From: an uncultured Lachnospiraceae bacterium
GTDB taxonomy: Bacteria > Bacillota > Clostridia > Lachnospirales > Lachnospiraceae
Assembly: GCA_934339135.1 (NCBI GenBank)
Contig: CAKRHP010000003.1
Coordinates: 62,001-126,000 of the forward strand
Direction of reading: 5' to 3'
DNA: 64,000 bases
Shown: piece after piece, positions 1-8,871 of the stretch
How positions within the stretch are numbered: position 1 is the first letter of the stretch
How the letters are laid out: each line of letters begins with the position of its first letter
Made by a program: the position numbers and the translations under genes
Notes under the pieces: generated by a model
What the model was told of the DNA's origin: nothing
The model's input: the letters and a program-made list of their open reading frames with translations, nothing else
The model's database searches: none

Positions 1-644
1 TCACCCATAAGCCAGAAATCCTCTTTCATCTGCGAAGTCTCATAACGCATCCGCTTCATAAAATCAAAATCCAGCACATCTGCCGCATCCAGACGGATTC
101 CATCAATATCAAAGGTATCGATCCAGAAACGGATCACATCAAAAAGATACTGCATGACTTCCGGATTTCTCTGGTTCAGCTTCACTAACAGATTGTATCC
201 GCCCCAGTTTTCATAGGAAAATCCGTCATTATATTCATTGTTTGCACCAAAATTCACATTGCAGAACCAGTCACGGTATGGAGAAGCCTCTCTGTTTTTC
301 TGCAGATCCTCAAACGCAAAGAAACGACGTCCTACATGATTAAACACTCCATCCACAACTACCTTCACATCCATTGCGTGGCAGTAGTCCACGAAATCCC
401 GGAAATCCTCATTGGTGCCCAGGCGGATATCTACCTTCTTGTAATCTGTGGTCTCATAGCCATGTCCCACAGATTCAAATAACGGTCCGATGTAGATTGC
501 CGTAAATCCCATATCACAGGCATGCTTTGCCCACTGTTTTAACTGATCAAAATGCTGTTCTGCTACTCCTGTATTCTCCTTACTGCATCCGCATAATCCC
601 AAAGGATAAATGTGATAAAATACCGCACTGTCATACCAAGCCAT
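1..644 (-). CDS. GH13 alpha-amylase/neopullulanase-type glycosidase, N-terminal part (cut by window edge)
   Basis: Reading the minus strand from the ATG at 644 gives 214 codons open to the window edge. The protein begins MAWYDSAVFYHIYPLG, the usual opening of the GH13 (beta/alpha)8 barrel, and shows conserved region I (VVVDGVFNHVG, about residue 95) and region II (DGIRLDAADVLD, about residue 195), whose first Asp after RL is the family nucleophile. The acid/base Glu and third Asp lie outside the window. There is no signal peptide, so a cytoplasmic enzyme acting on imported malto-oligosaccharides is the likely role; the exact specificity cannot be told. It follows two c-di-GMP genes on the same strand. 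A small hairpin (659-672, TGCGTA arms) sits just before its AGAGGAAG ribosome site. Confidence 0.88.
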   Translation of the reverse strand, partial: MAWYDSAVFYHIYPLGLCGCSKENTGVAEQHFDQLKQWAKHACDMGFTAIYIGPLFESVGHGYETTDYKKVDIRLGTNEDFRDFVDYCHAMDVKVVVDGVFNHVGRRFFAFEDLQKNREASPYRDWFCNVNFGANNEYNDGFSYENWGGYNLLVKLNQRNPEVMQYLFDVIRFWIDTFDIDGIRLDAADVLDFDFMKRMRYETSQMKEDFWLMG

Positions 645-732
645 ACTCTTCCTCTTTCTGCGTATTTACGCATTTATTATGTATTTCACTGTACCTGCCG
701 ACACTTTCCTGTCTTCTCTAACATGTAACCAT

Positions 733-2421
733 CTAAAAATTCACCGGTTTATTCAAGAATTTCTCCTCAAATTCTGCTGCCGGTATTGGTTTGGAAAAAT
801 AATATCCCTGAATATAATCCGGTTTCAGACCCAGTACACATTTAAAGTCCTCCTCGGTCTCTACACCCTCATAACAAACCGTCAGGTTCAACGAATGTGC
901 CAGTTCTGTAAACTGTTTGACCACCAGATAATCATATTTGCTGTTGGTAATATTCCGGATAAAGGACTGGTCGATCTTCACCAGATCAAACGTCATATCC
1001 TTGACATACCGCAGATTGGAGTATCCTGTACCAAAGTCATCAATTGCCAGCGGAATCGCCTCCTCCTTAAAGGACCGGAGTACTTTAGCTGCCACACTGC
1101 TCTCAATCTCTCCGCTCTCTGTCACCTCAATCATCAGAACATTTTTGTCAACATTGAAAGTATCGATCAGGGACAAAATATCCTGCAATGCATTACTCTT
1201 CTTAATCTGTACAAAGGACAGATTCACATTTATCCGAAATCCCGGCACCACTTTCTGCCACATAACACACTGTTCTATGGCGGACTTAGCGATCCATCTG
1301 CCCAACGGAATGATCAGACCGGTTTCCTCCAGCATCGGAATAAACTGCCCCGGAGACATGAATCCAAATTTAGAGCTGTGCCAGCGGATCAACGCCTCTG
1401 CCCCGAGGATCTTCTTTTGTGCAATATTTACGACCGGCTGGTAGTATAGCTCAAAACCGTGAAAATCATTCTCGATGTCTTTCCGCAGTTCCTCCTGCAC
1501 ATCCAGGGTATGCACATATTCTTCATATACCGCACGGGAATACCGGATACAGTTATTTTTGCCGCTGATCTTTGCCTGATGCAGAGCAAAACCGGCATTC
1601 TCTATGATCTTTTCAATATCCTGATCATCTTTATGAAAATAAAAACTTCCTGCTGATACCGTATAATACGTGACATGACCGCTTTGTGAGATCAGATGGT
1701 CGATCTTTTCACGGATCTCCCGGTATAAATCCTTTGCAGGATCTTCTTTCTTTTCATGGAAACACCCCTTCACAAGGACTGTCATCTCATCTCCACCCAT
1801 CCGGAACACTCTTCCCTTTTCCTGTACGATATTCCGGATACATTCTGCCAGATTTAATAAAATATCGTCTCCAAATTCATTGCCATACTTCTCATTGATC
1901 TCCTTAAAATTATCAATGCCGATCTGCAGTAAATATCCTTCAAAACAGTCCTCATCCTGCAGTCTCTGCATATATTCTTTCAGGCTCTGTTCTCTGTATA
2001 ATCCGGTCACCCGGTCAATCTTGCACTTTTTTCCAATGTCGGAAATCCTTCCGATCAAAAATACCGGCGTTCCATCTGAATCATCCACAACCTGTCCGCG
2101 ACAGGAGATCCAGACCGGCTTCCCATCCCTGCCTACCCACCGATATTCCATATCATGCTCTTTGGACTGACCGGAAATGATCCGGTGAAGATTTGCCGCA
2201 AGCAACGGATAATCCTGTGGATATACAATGCTTTTCAGTGCTTCAAATGCATCGGATAACTCCGTATTTTCAAAGGGAAATACATCTGCTGCACTATCCG
2301 AAATTACATATTTATTGTTCTTAATATCAAGAACAAACAGATAATCGTCCGTGCATTTTCCAAGGACTGAAAAGACCTTACTATACATGTGCATATCATC
2401 ACTAAGTATATTCTCTCCCAT
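733..2421 (-). CDS. PAS-GGDEF-EAL c-di-GMP signalling protein
   Basis: Domain order is a PAS-like sensor (about residues 15-125), a GGDEF domain (about 140-290) and an EAL domain (about 310-555). The EAL domain keeps EALIRW, NVNLS, the DDFGTGYSN loop, the LVKID lysine, EGVE and the final QGYYFSKP, so phosphodiesterase activity against c-di-GMP is expected. The GGDEF signature reads GGDEM and lacks an upstream RxxD inhibitory site, so its cyclase activity is uncertain and it may instead bind GTP and regulate the EAL part. No membrane segment is seen; it is probably cytosolic. The frame opens at 2448, but the ATG at 2421 has a better GGAAGG..GGTGG ribosome site and is preferred. It lies 58 bases after another c-di-GMP gene, probably its transcriptional partner. 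Confidence 0.9.
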   Translation of the reverse strand: MGENILSDDMHMYSKVFSVLGKCTDDYLFVLDIKNNKYVISDSAADVFPFENTELSDAFEALKSIVYPQDYPLLAANLHRIISGQSKEHDMEYRWVGRDGKPVWISCRGQVVDDSDGTPVFLIGRISDIGKKCKIDRVTGLYREQSLKEYMQRLQDEDCFEGYLLQIGIDNFKEINEKYGNEFGDDILLNLAECIRNIVQEKGRVFRMGGDEMTVLVKGCFHEKKEDPAKDLYREIREKIDHLISQSGHVTYYTVSAGSFYFHKDDQDIEKIIENAGFALHQAKISGKNNCIRYSRAVYEEYVHTLDVQEELRKDIENDFHGFELYYQPVVNIAQKKILGAEALIRWHSSKFGFMSPGQFIPMLEETGLIIPLGRWIAKSAIEQCVMWQKVVPGFRINVNLSFVQIKKSNALQDILSLIDTFNVDKNVLMIEVTESGEIESSVAAKVLRSFKEEAIPLAIDDFGTGYSNLRYVKDMTFDLVKIDQSFIRNITNSKYDYLVVKQFTELAHSLNLTVCYEGVETEEDFKCVLGLKPDYIQGYYFSKPIPAAEFEEKFLNKPVNF

Positions 2422-2479
2422 ATGTCCACCATCCTTCCTATCGTTCATTCTTTATCTCTGTCGTTTCATTGTTTTCGTA

Positions 2480-4396
2480 CTATTGTCTACGGCTCGAACG
2501 GACGCTGTGATGCCGTACCTTACAGTCATACATATTGTCATCTGCTTTCTTCATCAATTCATCAATCTCATCGACATCCTTTATGGACTCCATGATCATT
2601 CCGGTACTTGCCCCCAGCTCATACCCTTTCTGCTTGATAGCATTCCACCGGTCGATCCAGGAATGAAGTCGTTTTTTAAATATTTTTACAAAATCGTCCG
2701 GTACCTCCTCCGCTTTCCAAAGGCATATGGCAACATATTCATCCCCGCCAAACCGGGCACAAATACTCTTTTCCCCGGCTGCCTCGGATAATGCATCTGC
2801 GATAGCCCTGATCGCCACATCTCCTTCGCTGTGACCATAAGTATCATTAATATTTTTTAATTGATCCAGATCGACGGAAGCCATAAAAATCCGGCAATCT
2901 TGTCCCTCCAGTTCCTTCATCTGACGTGTAAGTTCACCATAAAAACCTCTTCTATTATAAAGTCCTGTAAGAGCATCCCGAATATACATCTCATACAGCT
3001 TGGACTGATTTTTCACTGTTCCAAGGATCTGTGCCATTGCCATCATAAAATCCTTCAACCGCTCATAATCCAGTTCCTGCTCTCCACATTCCAGCGAAAG
3101 ATAGCCATACACTTCCTCCTGCCAGTGCAGAGGCAGATAAAGAATGTGACTGTTTCTCTCCAATACGGTTTCCGGAATCATTTCAATACTATGGTTTTTC
3201 ATTTTCTGTAACGGAATGACCATCTTTCCGTCCCTGATCCCGGCAAGTAACAATATATCATCCTCCGAAAATCCCTTTGGCAATGGAATATCCGTTTGCA
3301 TACAGAATTGTTTATTGACAAAAAAATGACAACCCCCGGTCACCATATCCGGCAGACATTCCGGGAATCTTTTGATAACATTCATCATGGAATGACCTTC
3401 TGTCATCTCCGTCATGATATGAAATATCCTTTCAATATGGGACTGTTTCATTTCCATACGGGTATAGACGTCAAGGATATGCTGGTTTGAAGTCTGAATA
3501 TGCATTTTTTTGCAGCCGCAGGACTCCCCGTTGATAATATGGAACGGTACCAATACTGATCTCGGCACCGCGTTGGGATCTGCTTCCGTTTCCTGTATGA
3601 GGGAAATGATCTGTTCTGCAATCTTCTCCTGATCCACTTTCCCTGTGGTCAGACGCGGAATGCAGTACCGAACCAGATCGATCCCGTCAAACCCCGTCAC
3701 AATAACATCCTCCGGCACACGATATCCCTTCTCTTCCAGAACATTGATCACCGTCAATGCCATCGTGTCATTGGCACAGATGATCGCATCCGGAAAATCC
3801 TCTGTATTTTCCAACCACTTTTCACAGATCCGGCGGGCCGGCACATTCCAAAAGTCCCCATAACCAATATGTTCCTGCTTCACCGGCATTCCATTTTCCT
3901 GCAATACCTCAATAAATGCATCCAGTCGTTCCTCCGAAAAAGAGTTCCCTTTAAATCCTGCCATAAAATACGGATTGTGTCTGTGATGCCCCTCGATCAC
4001 ATGACGTACCAGTCTTTTAAAACAAGACAGATAATCCAGACAGATATTAAAACAGCCCTCCATCTCATAATCCACGGTAATCACCGGAATATGAACCTCC
4101 AATGCCTGATCCCGCAGTTTGAACAAAAGTTCCCTGTGAAGAATCGTCTGTCCCATCAGGATCAGTGCTGCCAAATCCTGCATGGGAATATTTTCAAAAA
4201 TAGATGCCTCACCATTGGAATGCGGTGTCGGAACATCCATCTTGTCAAAGCATCCAAAAACCATGATCCGGTATCCGTTCTCTCTGGCCCTCCGATAAAT
4301 GGTATGCATCAGCCCTGCATTTTCCCGGTCCTGAAGCTGCGAAACACAAACGCCGATTATATTCGATTTTTTATCTGTACGTACTCTACTATTCAT
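2480..4396 (-). CDS. Sugar-binding-fold (LacI/PBP1-like) sensor fused to GGDEF diguanylate cyclase
   Basis: Residues about 12-280 resemble the effector-binding half of LacI-family regulators (openings IIGVCVSQLQ, ITVDYEMEG, AIICANDTMA, VTGFDGID), but there is no N-terminal helix-turn-helix and no signal peptide or membrane segment. A GAF-like linker (about 300-450) leads to a C-terminal GGDEF domain (about 465-638) with an intact FGGDEY active site and no RxxD inhibitory site. The likely role is a cytosolic diguanylate cyclase that makes c-di-GMP in response to a small ligand, perhaps a sugar; the ligand is unknown. The start has AGGAG eight bases upstream. It precedes the GGDEF-EAL gene and a GH13 gene on the same strand, which would fit control by carbohydrate state, an inference only. 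Confidence 0.88.
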   Translation of the reverse strand: MNSRVRTDKKSNIIGVCVSQLQDRENAGLMHTIYRRARENGYRIMVFGCFDKMDVPTPHSNGEASIFENIPMQDLAALILMGQTILHRELLFKLRDQALEVHIPVITVDYEMEGCFNICLDYLSCFKRLVRHVIEGHHRHNPYFMAGFKGNSFSEERLDAFIEVLQENGMPVKQEHIGYGDFWNVPARRICEKWLENTEDFPDAIICANDTMALTVINVLEEKGYRVPEDVIVTGFDGIDLVRYCIPRLTTGKVDQEKIAEQIISLIQETEADPNAVPRSVLVPFHIINGESCGCKKMHIQTSNQHILDVYTRMEMKQSHIERIFHIMTEMTEGHSMMNVIKRFPECLPDMVTGGCHFFVNKQFCMQTDIPLPKGFSEDDILLLAGIRDGKMVIPLQKMKNHSIEMIPETVLERNSHILYLPLHWQEEVYGYLSLECGEQELDYERLKDFMMAMAQILGTVKNQSKLYEMYIRDALTGLYNRRGFYGELTRQMKELEGQDCRIFMASVDLDQLKNINDTYGHSEGDVAIRAIADALSEAAGEKSICARFGGDEYVAICLWKAEEVPDDFVKIFKKRLHSWIDRWNAIKQKGYELGASTGMIMESIKDVDEIDELMKKADDNMYDCKVRHHSVRSSRRQ

Positions 4397-4471
4397 TTTG
4401 GCATCTCCTATTTTCTTTGTTTCGCCTTCCCGTATTTCTCTGTTTTATTATACAACATTTCCCCTCTGCTG

Positions 4472-5440
4472 TCACGCTTTGTCCCGTTTTCTGTACTGTC
4501 CGGCATAATACCTCAAACCAACGCTAAAACAAACCGCTGCAGCGATCACGATCATCACAGACACATGACTGTATAGCGCCGGAGCATGTGCCTCCAGCAG
4601 CCCAAGCCCAATAGAGGTCGAATTAAATGTAATATGCATGACCATAGATGCAAGAACAGTCCCCGTAACCTGTACTACCATCCCCAGAAGCATTCCCAGT
4701 GCAAATGCATATAGCCCCTGTATCATATTCATGTGGAAAATTCCAAACAATGCTGCCTGCAATGCATTTGCCGTCCAAAAGGAAAAAGCAGGTTTCAATC
4801 GGTCCAAAATAACGCCCCGGAATATAAGTTCCTCTGCAACCGGACCCACCAACATAACATAAGGAATTGCAAAAACACTGTTGGTAATATCCAGCGTATC
4901 CATCAGCTTTTCATAAGCAGAAAATGCAGACGGAAACAGCTGTGCTGCCACTCCCACGATCACAGTAAGCACAATACAAGTTCCAAAACCTAATGCTAAA
5001 GCTCCCGGGATTCTCGCACCTCCCAACCGCTCCCTATACAAAAACGGTCTCTCTCTCCACTGCCACTTATAATACAATATACCACACCATACAATAGTGA
5101 TCACGGCATACACCAATGAAATGATCATAGAATAGTCATTCACAGACCGCAATAACATCCTTGATAAATCTGCTCTGGTTCCTCCCTGTACAAACAATAC
5201 GTATACTCCCACAATGATCATACAAAGCATAGAAGCCACAAATTGAACCACAAATGCTCCCAGCAAGATCATAAGTGCCTTAAATACAGCAGATACTCTC
5301 AGCTTCTTCAACGCTGCGGCAGCCGCTCCGCCTGCCGCCTGATCCGTCAAAGGATCTCTGCCCGTCAGGTTCTCCTGAGATGTCACAACCTCCCGCTCAG
5401 GACAACCCTTCTGTCTCGTTTCTTTTTTCTGCTTATCCAT
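4472..5440 (-). CDS. CPBP-family intramembrane metalloprotease
   Basis: A 322-residue polytopic membrane protein with about eight hydrophobic segments after a 45-residue charged N-terminus. The CPBP/Abi (Rce1-like) motifs are present in order: EELIFRG (about residue 203, the EExxxR motif), FGIFHMN (second motif His) and HITFN near the end (third motif). Family members are glutamate-type intramembrane proteases; several are linked to bacteriocin self-immunity or protein export, but no substrate can be read here. Its start is backed by GGAGG and AGGAA upstream. It is separated from ftsZ by the ftsZ terminator, so it is a separate unit, perhaps read with the c-di-GMP genes 75 bases downstream. 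Confidence 0.88.
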   Translation of the reverse strand: MDKQKKETRQKGCPEREVVTSQENLTGRDPLTDQAAGGAAAAALKKLRVSAVFKALMILLGAFVVQFVASMLCMIIVGVYVLFVQGGTRADLSRMLLRSVNDYSMIISLVYAVITIVWCGILYYKWQWRERPFLYRERLGGARIPGALALGFGTCIVLTVIVGVAAQLFPSAFSAYEKLMDTLDITNSVFAIPYVMLVGPVAEELIFRGVILDRLKPAFSFWTANALQAALFGIFHMNMIQGLYAFALGMLLGMVVQVTGTVLASMVMHITFNSTSIGLGLLEAHAPALYSHVSVMIVIAAAVCFSVGLRYYAGQYRKRDKA

Positions 5441-5525
5441 TTCCTGCTTCCTCCCTGATCACGGAAAAAGACAGCTCCACCATTTTCCCTGATTTCTATT
5501 GTGTTACAAGCATTTTCCTTTACAC

Positions 5526-5558
5526 GAAAAAACAAAGGGCTGCCTGCTGGCAGCCCCA
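5526..5558 (-). terminator. Rho-independent terminator after ftsZ
   Basis: On the minus strand an 8-bp GC-rich stem GGGCTGCC/GGCAGCCC (5537-5556) with a 4-base loop is followed by a T-rich tract (TTTGTTTTTT). It begins 14 bases after the ftsZ stop codon and closes the division cluster. Confidence 0.88.
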
Positions 5559-5569
5559 ACTTGTATGTA

Positions 5570-6745
5570 TTATTTCTTTCTCTGTAAAAATACCGGTATC
5601 TTAATCTCCCCATTGTCAGATGCCTGTCTGTTATATGCTCCTGCTCCTGAAGAAACCGATGCTGCCGGTGCTGCCGGTTTTTGCATAGATGGTGCAGAAA
5701 TCGTCTTTTGTACAGAAGATGCAACCTGACCTTCCTTCGTTGCAAAATTTGTCTTCGGTACGGCAGTTTTCGTAAAGGAAGGAACGACATTTTTCTCCTC
5801 GTCAAGACCTGTTGCGATAACTGTGATCTTCACTTTCTCTTCCATAGACGGATCAACCACTGCACCAAAAATGGTATTACAGTTTTCTCCTGTAAGTTCC
5901 TCAATATAGGATGCTGCATCATTGGCATCAAACAATGTAATATCACCGGAAATATTAATGATAACATGGGAAGCTCCCTCAATGGTCGTCTCAAGAAGCG
6001 GACTGGAAATTGCCTGCTTCACGGCATCCAGACACTTCTCATCCCCTTCGCCAACACCAATACCAATGTGGGCAATGCCTTTATCCTTCATAACTGTCTG
6101 AACATCTGCAAAGTCCAGATTGATCAGCCCCGGAACATTGATCAGGTCTGTGATACCCTGAACACCCTGCTGAAGCACTTCATCCGCCTTCTTTAACGCA
6201 TCCTCCATGGAGGTTCTGCGATCTACGATCTGTAACAGCTTATCATTCGGAATCACGATCAATGTATCCACATGCTCTTTTAACCGCTCAATACCAGACT
6301 GCGCATTGTTCATTCTGGTACGTGCTTCAAAAGAAAATGGTTTGGTTACGATACCAACAGTCAGTATCCCCATATCCTTCGCCAGCTGAGCCACAACCGG
6401 TGCTGCACCGGTCCCGGTTCCGCCACCCATTCCACAGGTAACAAATACCATATCTGCACCACGGATAATATCGGTAAGTTCTTCCTTACTCTCCTCCGCA
6501 GCCGCCTGTCCAATATCCGGAGAAGCTCCTGCTCCAAGTCCCTTTGTCAGTTTTTCACCTATCTGCAGACAATTTGGTGCCTTACAATTTAACAAATGCT
6601 GCTTGTCTGTATTTACACATACGAATTCAACCCCCTGAATCCCTTCCTCAATCATGCGGTTGACTGCATTGTTTCCGCCGCCCCCGACACCTATCACTAT
6701 AATCTTTGCAGATGAATCTGACTCACTTGTCTTAATCTCTAACAC
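5570..6745 (-). CDS. ftsZ: Cell division GTPase FtsZ
   Basis: 391 residues, the usual size. The tubulin-family nucleotide-binding signature [10 protein letters not shown] is at about residue 107, the N-terminal [13 protein letters not shown] loop at about 20, and the T7 catalytic loop appears as [11 protein letters not shown]. FtsZ polymerises at mid-cell to form the Z-ring that recruits the divisome. After a short Ala/Pro/Ser-rich linker (about 340-375) the protein ends with [11 protein letters not shown], the conserved C-terminal peptide that binds FtsA/SepF-type anchors. The start codon is GTG at 6745 with GGAGG seven bases upstream. It is the last gene of the dcw cluster and also has its own promoter in the 179-base gap behind ftsQ. 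Confidence 0.98.
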   Translation of the reverse strand: MLEIKTSESDSSAKIIVIGVGGGGNNAVNRMIEEGIQGVEFVCVNTDKQHLLNCKAPNCLQIGEKLTKGLGAGASPDIGQAAAEESKEELTDIIRGADMVFVTCGMGGGTGTGAAPVVAQLAKDMGILTVGIVTKPFSFEARTRMNNAQSGIERLKEHVDTLIVIPNDKLLQIVDRRTSMEDALKKADEVLQQGVQGITDLINVPGLINLDFADVQTVMKDKGIAHIGIGVGEGDEKCLDAVKQAISSPLLETTIEGASHVIINISGDITLFDANDAASYIEELTGENCNTIFGAVVDPSMEEKVKITVIATGLDEEKNVVPSFTKTAVPKTNFATKEGQVASSVQKTISAPSMQKPAAPAASVSSGAGAYNRQASDNGEIKIPVFLQRKK

Positions 6746-6862
6746 GACTGCTCCTCCTCTTTCTGAAAATAATTTATCTTTTCTGTCATTATCAGTGAAT
6801 TACTATCCCTCAAAATCTTCTATAGCTGCTGCAAATAAATCAGCAATCTAAACCTACTCTAT

Positions 6863-6891
6863 ATAATACTAAGAATGCGTAGAATAATCAA
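6863..6891 (-). promoter_or_regulatory. Predicted sigma-A promoter of ftsZ
   Basis: Minus strand: -35 TTGATT (6886-6891), 17-base spacer, -10 TATTAT (6863-6868), about 120 bases before the ftsZ GTG. It would let ftsZ be made independently of the upstream wall-synthesis genes. Confidence 0.6.
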
Positions 6892-6924
6892 GGAGAACAT
6901 TTGTTTTTTTCTGTTTCTTTTTCA

Positions 6925-7698
6925 CTACTGCTCTACCTGCTGGTCTGCGCCATCCCCATTGTTTGACAATGAATCTCCTGTTCCGGCATCCTCCCCCGTG
7001 GTTTTCAGAATAATGCGGTCGCCGGAGTTAAAATTTTCCATATTGATTGTTCCGGAAAGTCCTTTTTTATTCGTCTTTTTTAACACGCTGGCCAAGGCTG
7101 CCATATCGTCATCATAGAATTCCTTCTGCCCCAGATAAACCTCTACCTTTCCGGAATACAGAGTGACATTTTTGCCATCGAATTTAATCTGATCCACCTG
7201 TACCTTATAGTGCTTGATCAGACGTGACAGATTCATGATCGTCTCAAATAATGAATCATCCTTTACTTCAAAAGCTTCATTGAGTGTAAATTTGCCAAAT
7301 TTGATCCCGGTCACCACAGGTACTCCATCCATTGGTTCCGCCAGACTCTGCAGCACCACGCCGTCTTTATCAAAATAAATATACTGTCCCATATATTTCA
7401 CACAGCCACTAATGGTTTTGTCATATACATGCAGAACAATGGCAGACGGACTTTTCCATTCCACATCGATCTCCTGCACAAATGGCAGACACGATACACG
7501 ACCAAGCTTGCTTTTTGCCAGAAAATAAAGGGTATGATAATCATATCTATCTGACATAGAAGAAGAAATGATCTCCTGATCCGAATAAATCTCTCCACCT
7601 TCCACCGTTACGTCTGTAATCCTCAAAAACCAGAATACACCGGCAATACTCAAAAACAGAGCAAGGATCACTACACCAATTATCTTTATGTGCTTCAA
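6925..7698 (-). CDS. ftsQ: Cell division protein FtsQ/DivIB
   Basis: 257 residues: a very short cytoplasmic start, one membrane span (about residues 5-25, IIGVVILALFLSIAGVFWFL), a POTRA domain (about 28-95, beginning ITDVTVEGGEIYSDQEI) and a beta domain, ending in a short polar Asp/Gly-rich tail. FtsQ/DivIB bridges FtsL/FtsB-type proteins and the septal synthase in the divisome. Position between ftsW and ftsZ matches the family; in many Firmicutes murG sits just before divIB but is absent here. It starts 10 bases after the ftsW stop, so the two are co-transcribed. Confidence 0.9.
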   Translation of the reverse strand: MKHIKIIGVVILALFLSIAGVFWFLRITDVTVEGGEIYSDQEIISSSMSDRYDYHTLYFLAKSKLGRVSCLPFVQEIDVEWKSPSAIVLHVYDKTISGCVKYMGQYIYFDKDGVVLQSLAEPMDGVPVVTGIKFGKFTLNEAFEVKDDSLFETIMNLSRLIKHYKVQVDQIKFDGKNVTLYSGKVEVYLGQKEFYDDDMAALASVLKKTNKKGLSGTINMENFNSGDRIILKTTGEDAGTGDSLSNNGDGADQQVEQ

Positions 7699-7708
7699 AA
7701 AATTCCTC

Positions 7709-8845
7709 CTACTTACGCTTTATCCGTGCAGATACGCTTAAAACCAAACCAAATTCCATCATCATGATCAGGCACGCCGTACCACCGTAACTGATCAAAG
7801 GCAGCGGCACACCGGTCGACGGAATCGTATTTGTCACAACGGCAATATTAAACAGTACCTGAATCGCAATATGTATCATAACACCAACACATATCATGCT
7901 TCCAAATATGTCCGGAGCATTACATGCAATGATCACAATACGCCACAGCAAAACTAAAAATGCGGTCATAACCAGCACAGCACCAACAATGCCAAGCTCC
8001 TCGCAGATCACCGCAAATATCATATCATTGTAAGCCTCCGGAATATATCCCAGTTTCTGCATACTCTCTCCCAGACCGCTTCCGGTGATTCCTCCGGAAG
8101 CGATCGCATAAAGACCCTGAAGGATCTGAAAGCCTCCCGGTGAATTTTCTATATCCAGCCACGACGTGATACGTCCTGCACGGAAACCCCCGCCGATCAG
8201 TGCATATGCGGTGGCCAGTCCGAATCCCGCCAGACCACAGACAATAAAGTATCGTTTTCTCTTACTTGCCACAAAACACATTCCCACTGCGATCACTGTT
8301 ACAATAATTGCGGTACTTAAATTTTCCTTTGCGATCAAAAGAATCGCCGGTGCAATATACATCATAACCTTCAAAAATCCCTTAAACGTATCCAGCCGCT
8401 TCCGGGACAAATAGACGGCATATGCCACAAACATGATCACACCGATCTTTGTAAACTCAGACGGCTGAAACTCCATTCCCAGCTTCAACCATCTCCTTGC
8501 GCCATTGTGTTCAATACCAATTCCCGGTATCAATACAATGGTCTGCAGAATCAGACAGATTGTATAAAAAACATACACCAGATTGATCTTTTTCAGATAC
8601 AATTCCCGGTAATCAATACGTGCCATCAGAAGCATACATATAATACCGCCGGCCATTCCCACAGCCTGCCTTGATACGAAACGATAGGGATTACTGAACC
8701 TGCTGGTGGACGCCGTATAGGAACTTGCACTGTAGATCATCAGTATTCCAAAAAGAGCAATCGCCACCGTCATAAATAAAAGCATATAATCAAACTGATA
8801 ATAATAATGTTCCCTCTTCTGTCTGCCATTTTGCACTTTTGCCAT
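7709..8845 (-). CDS. ftsW: Septal peptidoglycan polymerase FtsW/SpoVE (SEDS family)
   Basis: A polytopic SEDS-family protein with about ten membrane spans. Family marks are IYSASSYT after the first span, GIEHNGARRWLKLG, QPSEFTKIG, PEAYNDMIFAVICEELG and the C-terminal TGVPLPLISYGGT. SEDS proteins polymerise glycan strands from lipid II in partnership with a class B PBP; two such PBPs are encoded upstream in the same cluster. The frame opens with an ATG at 8857 immediately after GGAAGG, but that is only one base from the ribosome site; the in-frame ATG at 8845 (MAKVQNGRQKREH) is preferred. The same arrangement recurs before atpD and cheV. Confidence 0.93.
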   Translation of the reverse strand: MAKVQNGRQKREHYYYQFDYMLLFMTVAIALFGILMIYSASSYTASTSRFSNPYRFVSRQAVGMAGGIICMLLMARIDYRELYLKKINLVYVFYTICLILQTIVLIPGIGIEHNGARRWLKLGMEFQPSEFTKIGVIMFVAYAVYLSRKRLDTFKGFLKVMMYIAPAILLIAKENLSTAIIVTVIAVGMCFVASKRKRYFIVCGLAGFGLATAYALIGGGFRAGRITSWLDIENSPGGFQILQGLYAIASGGITGSGLGESMQKLGYIPEAYNDMIFAVICEELGIVGAVLVMTAFLVLLWRIVIIACNAPDIFGSMICVGVMIHIAIQVLFNIAVVTNTIPSTGVPLPLISYGGTACLIMMMEFGLVLSVSARIKRK

Positions 8846-8871
8846 ATTAATAACCATGCCTTCCAGACTTA

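Noticed and set aside
5383..5805. 140-codon minus-strand ORF spanning the end of ftsZ and the CPBP start
   Set aside because: Overlaps ftsZ in another frame, runs through the terminator and is Arg-rich shadow sequence.
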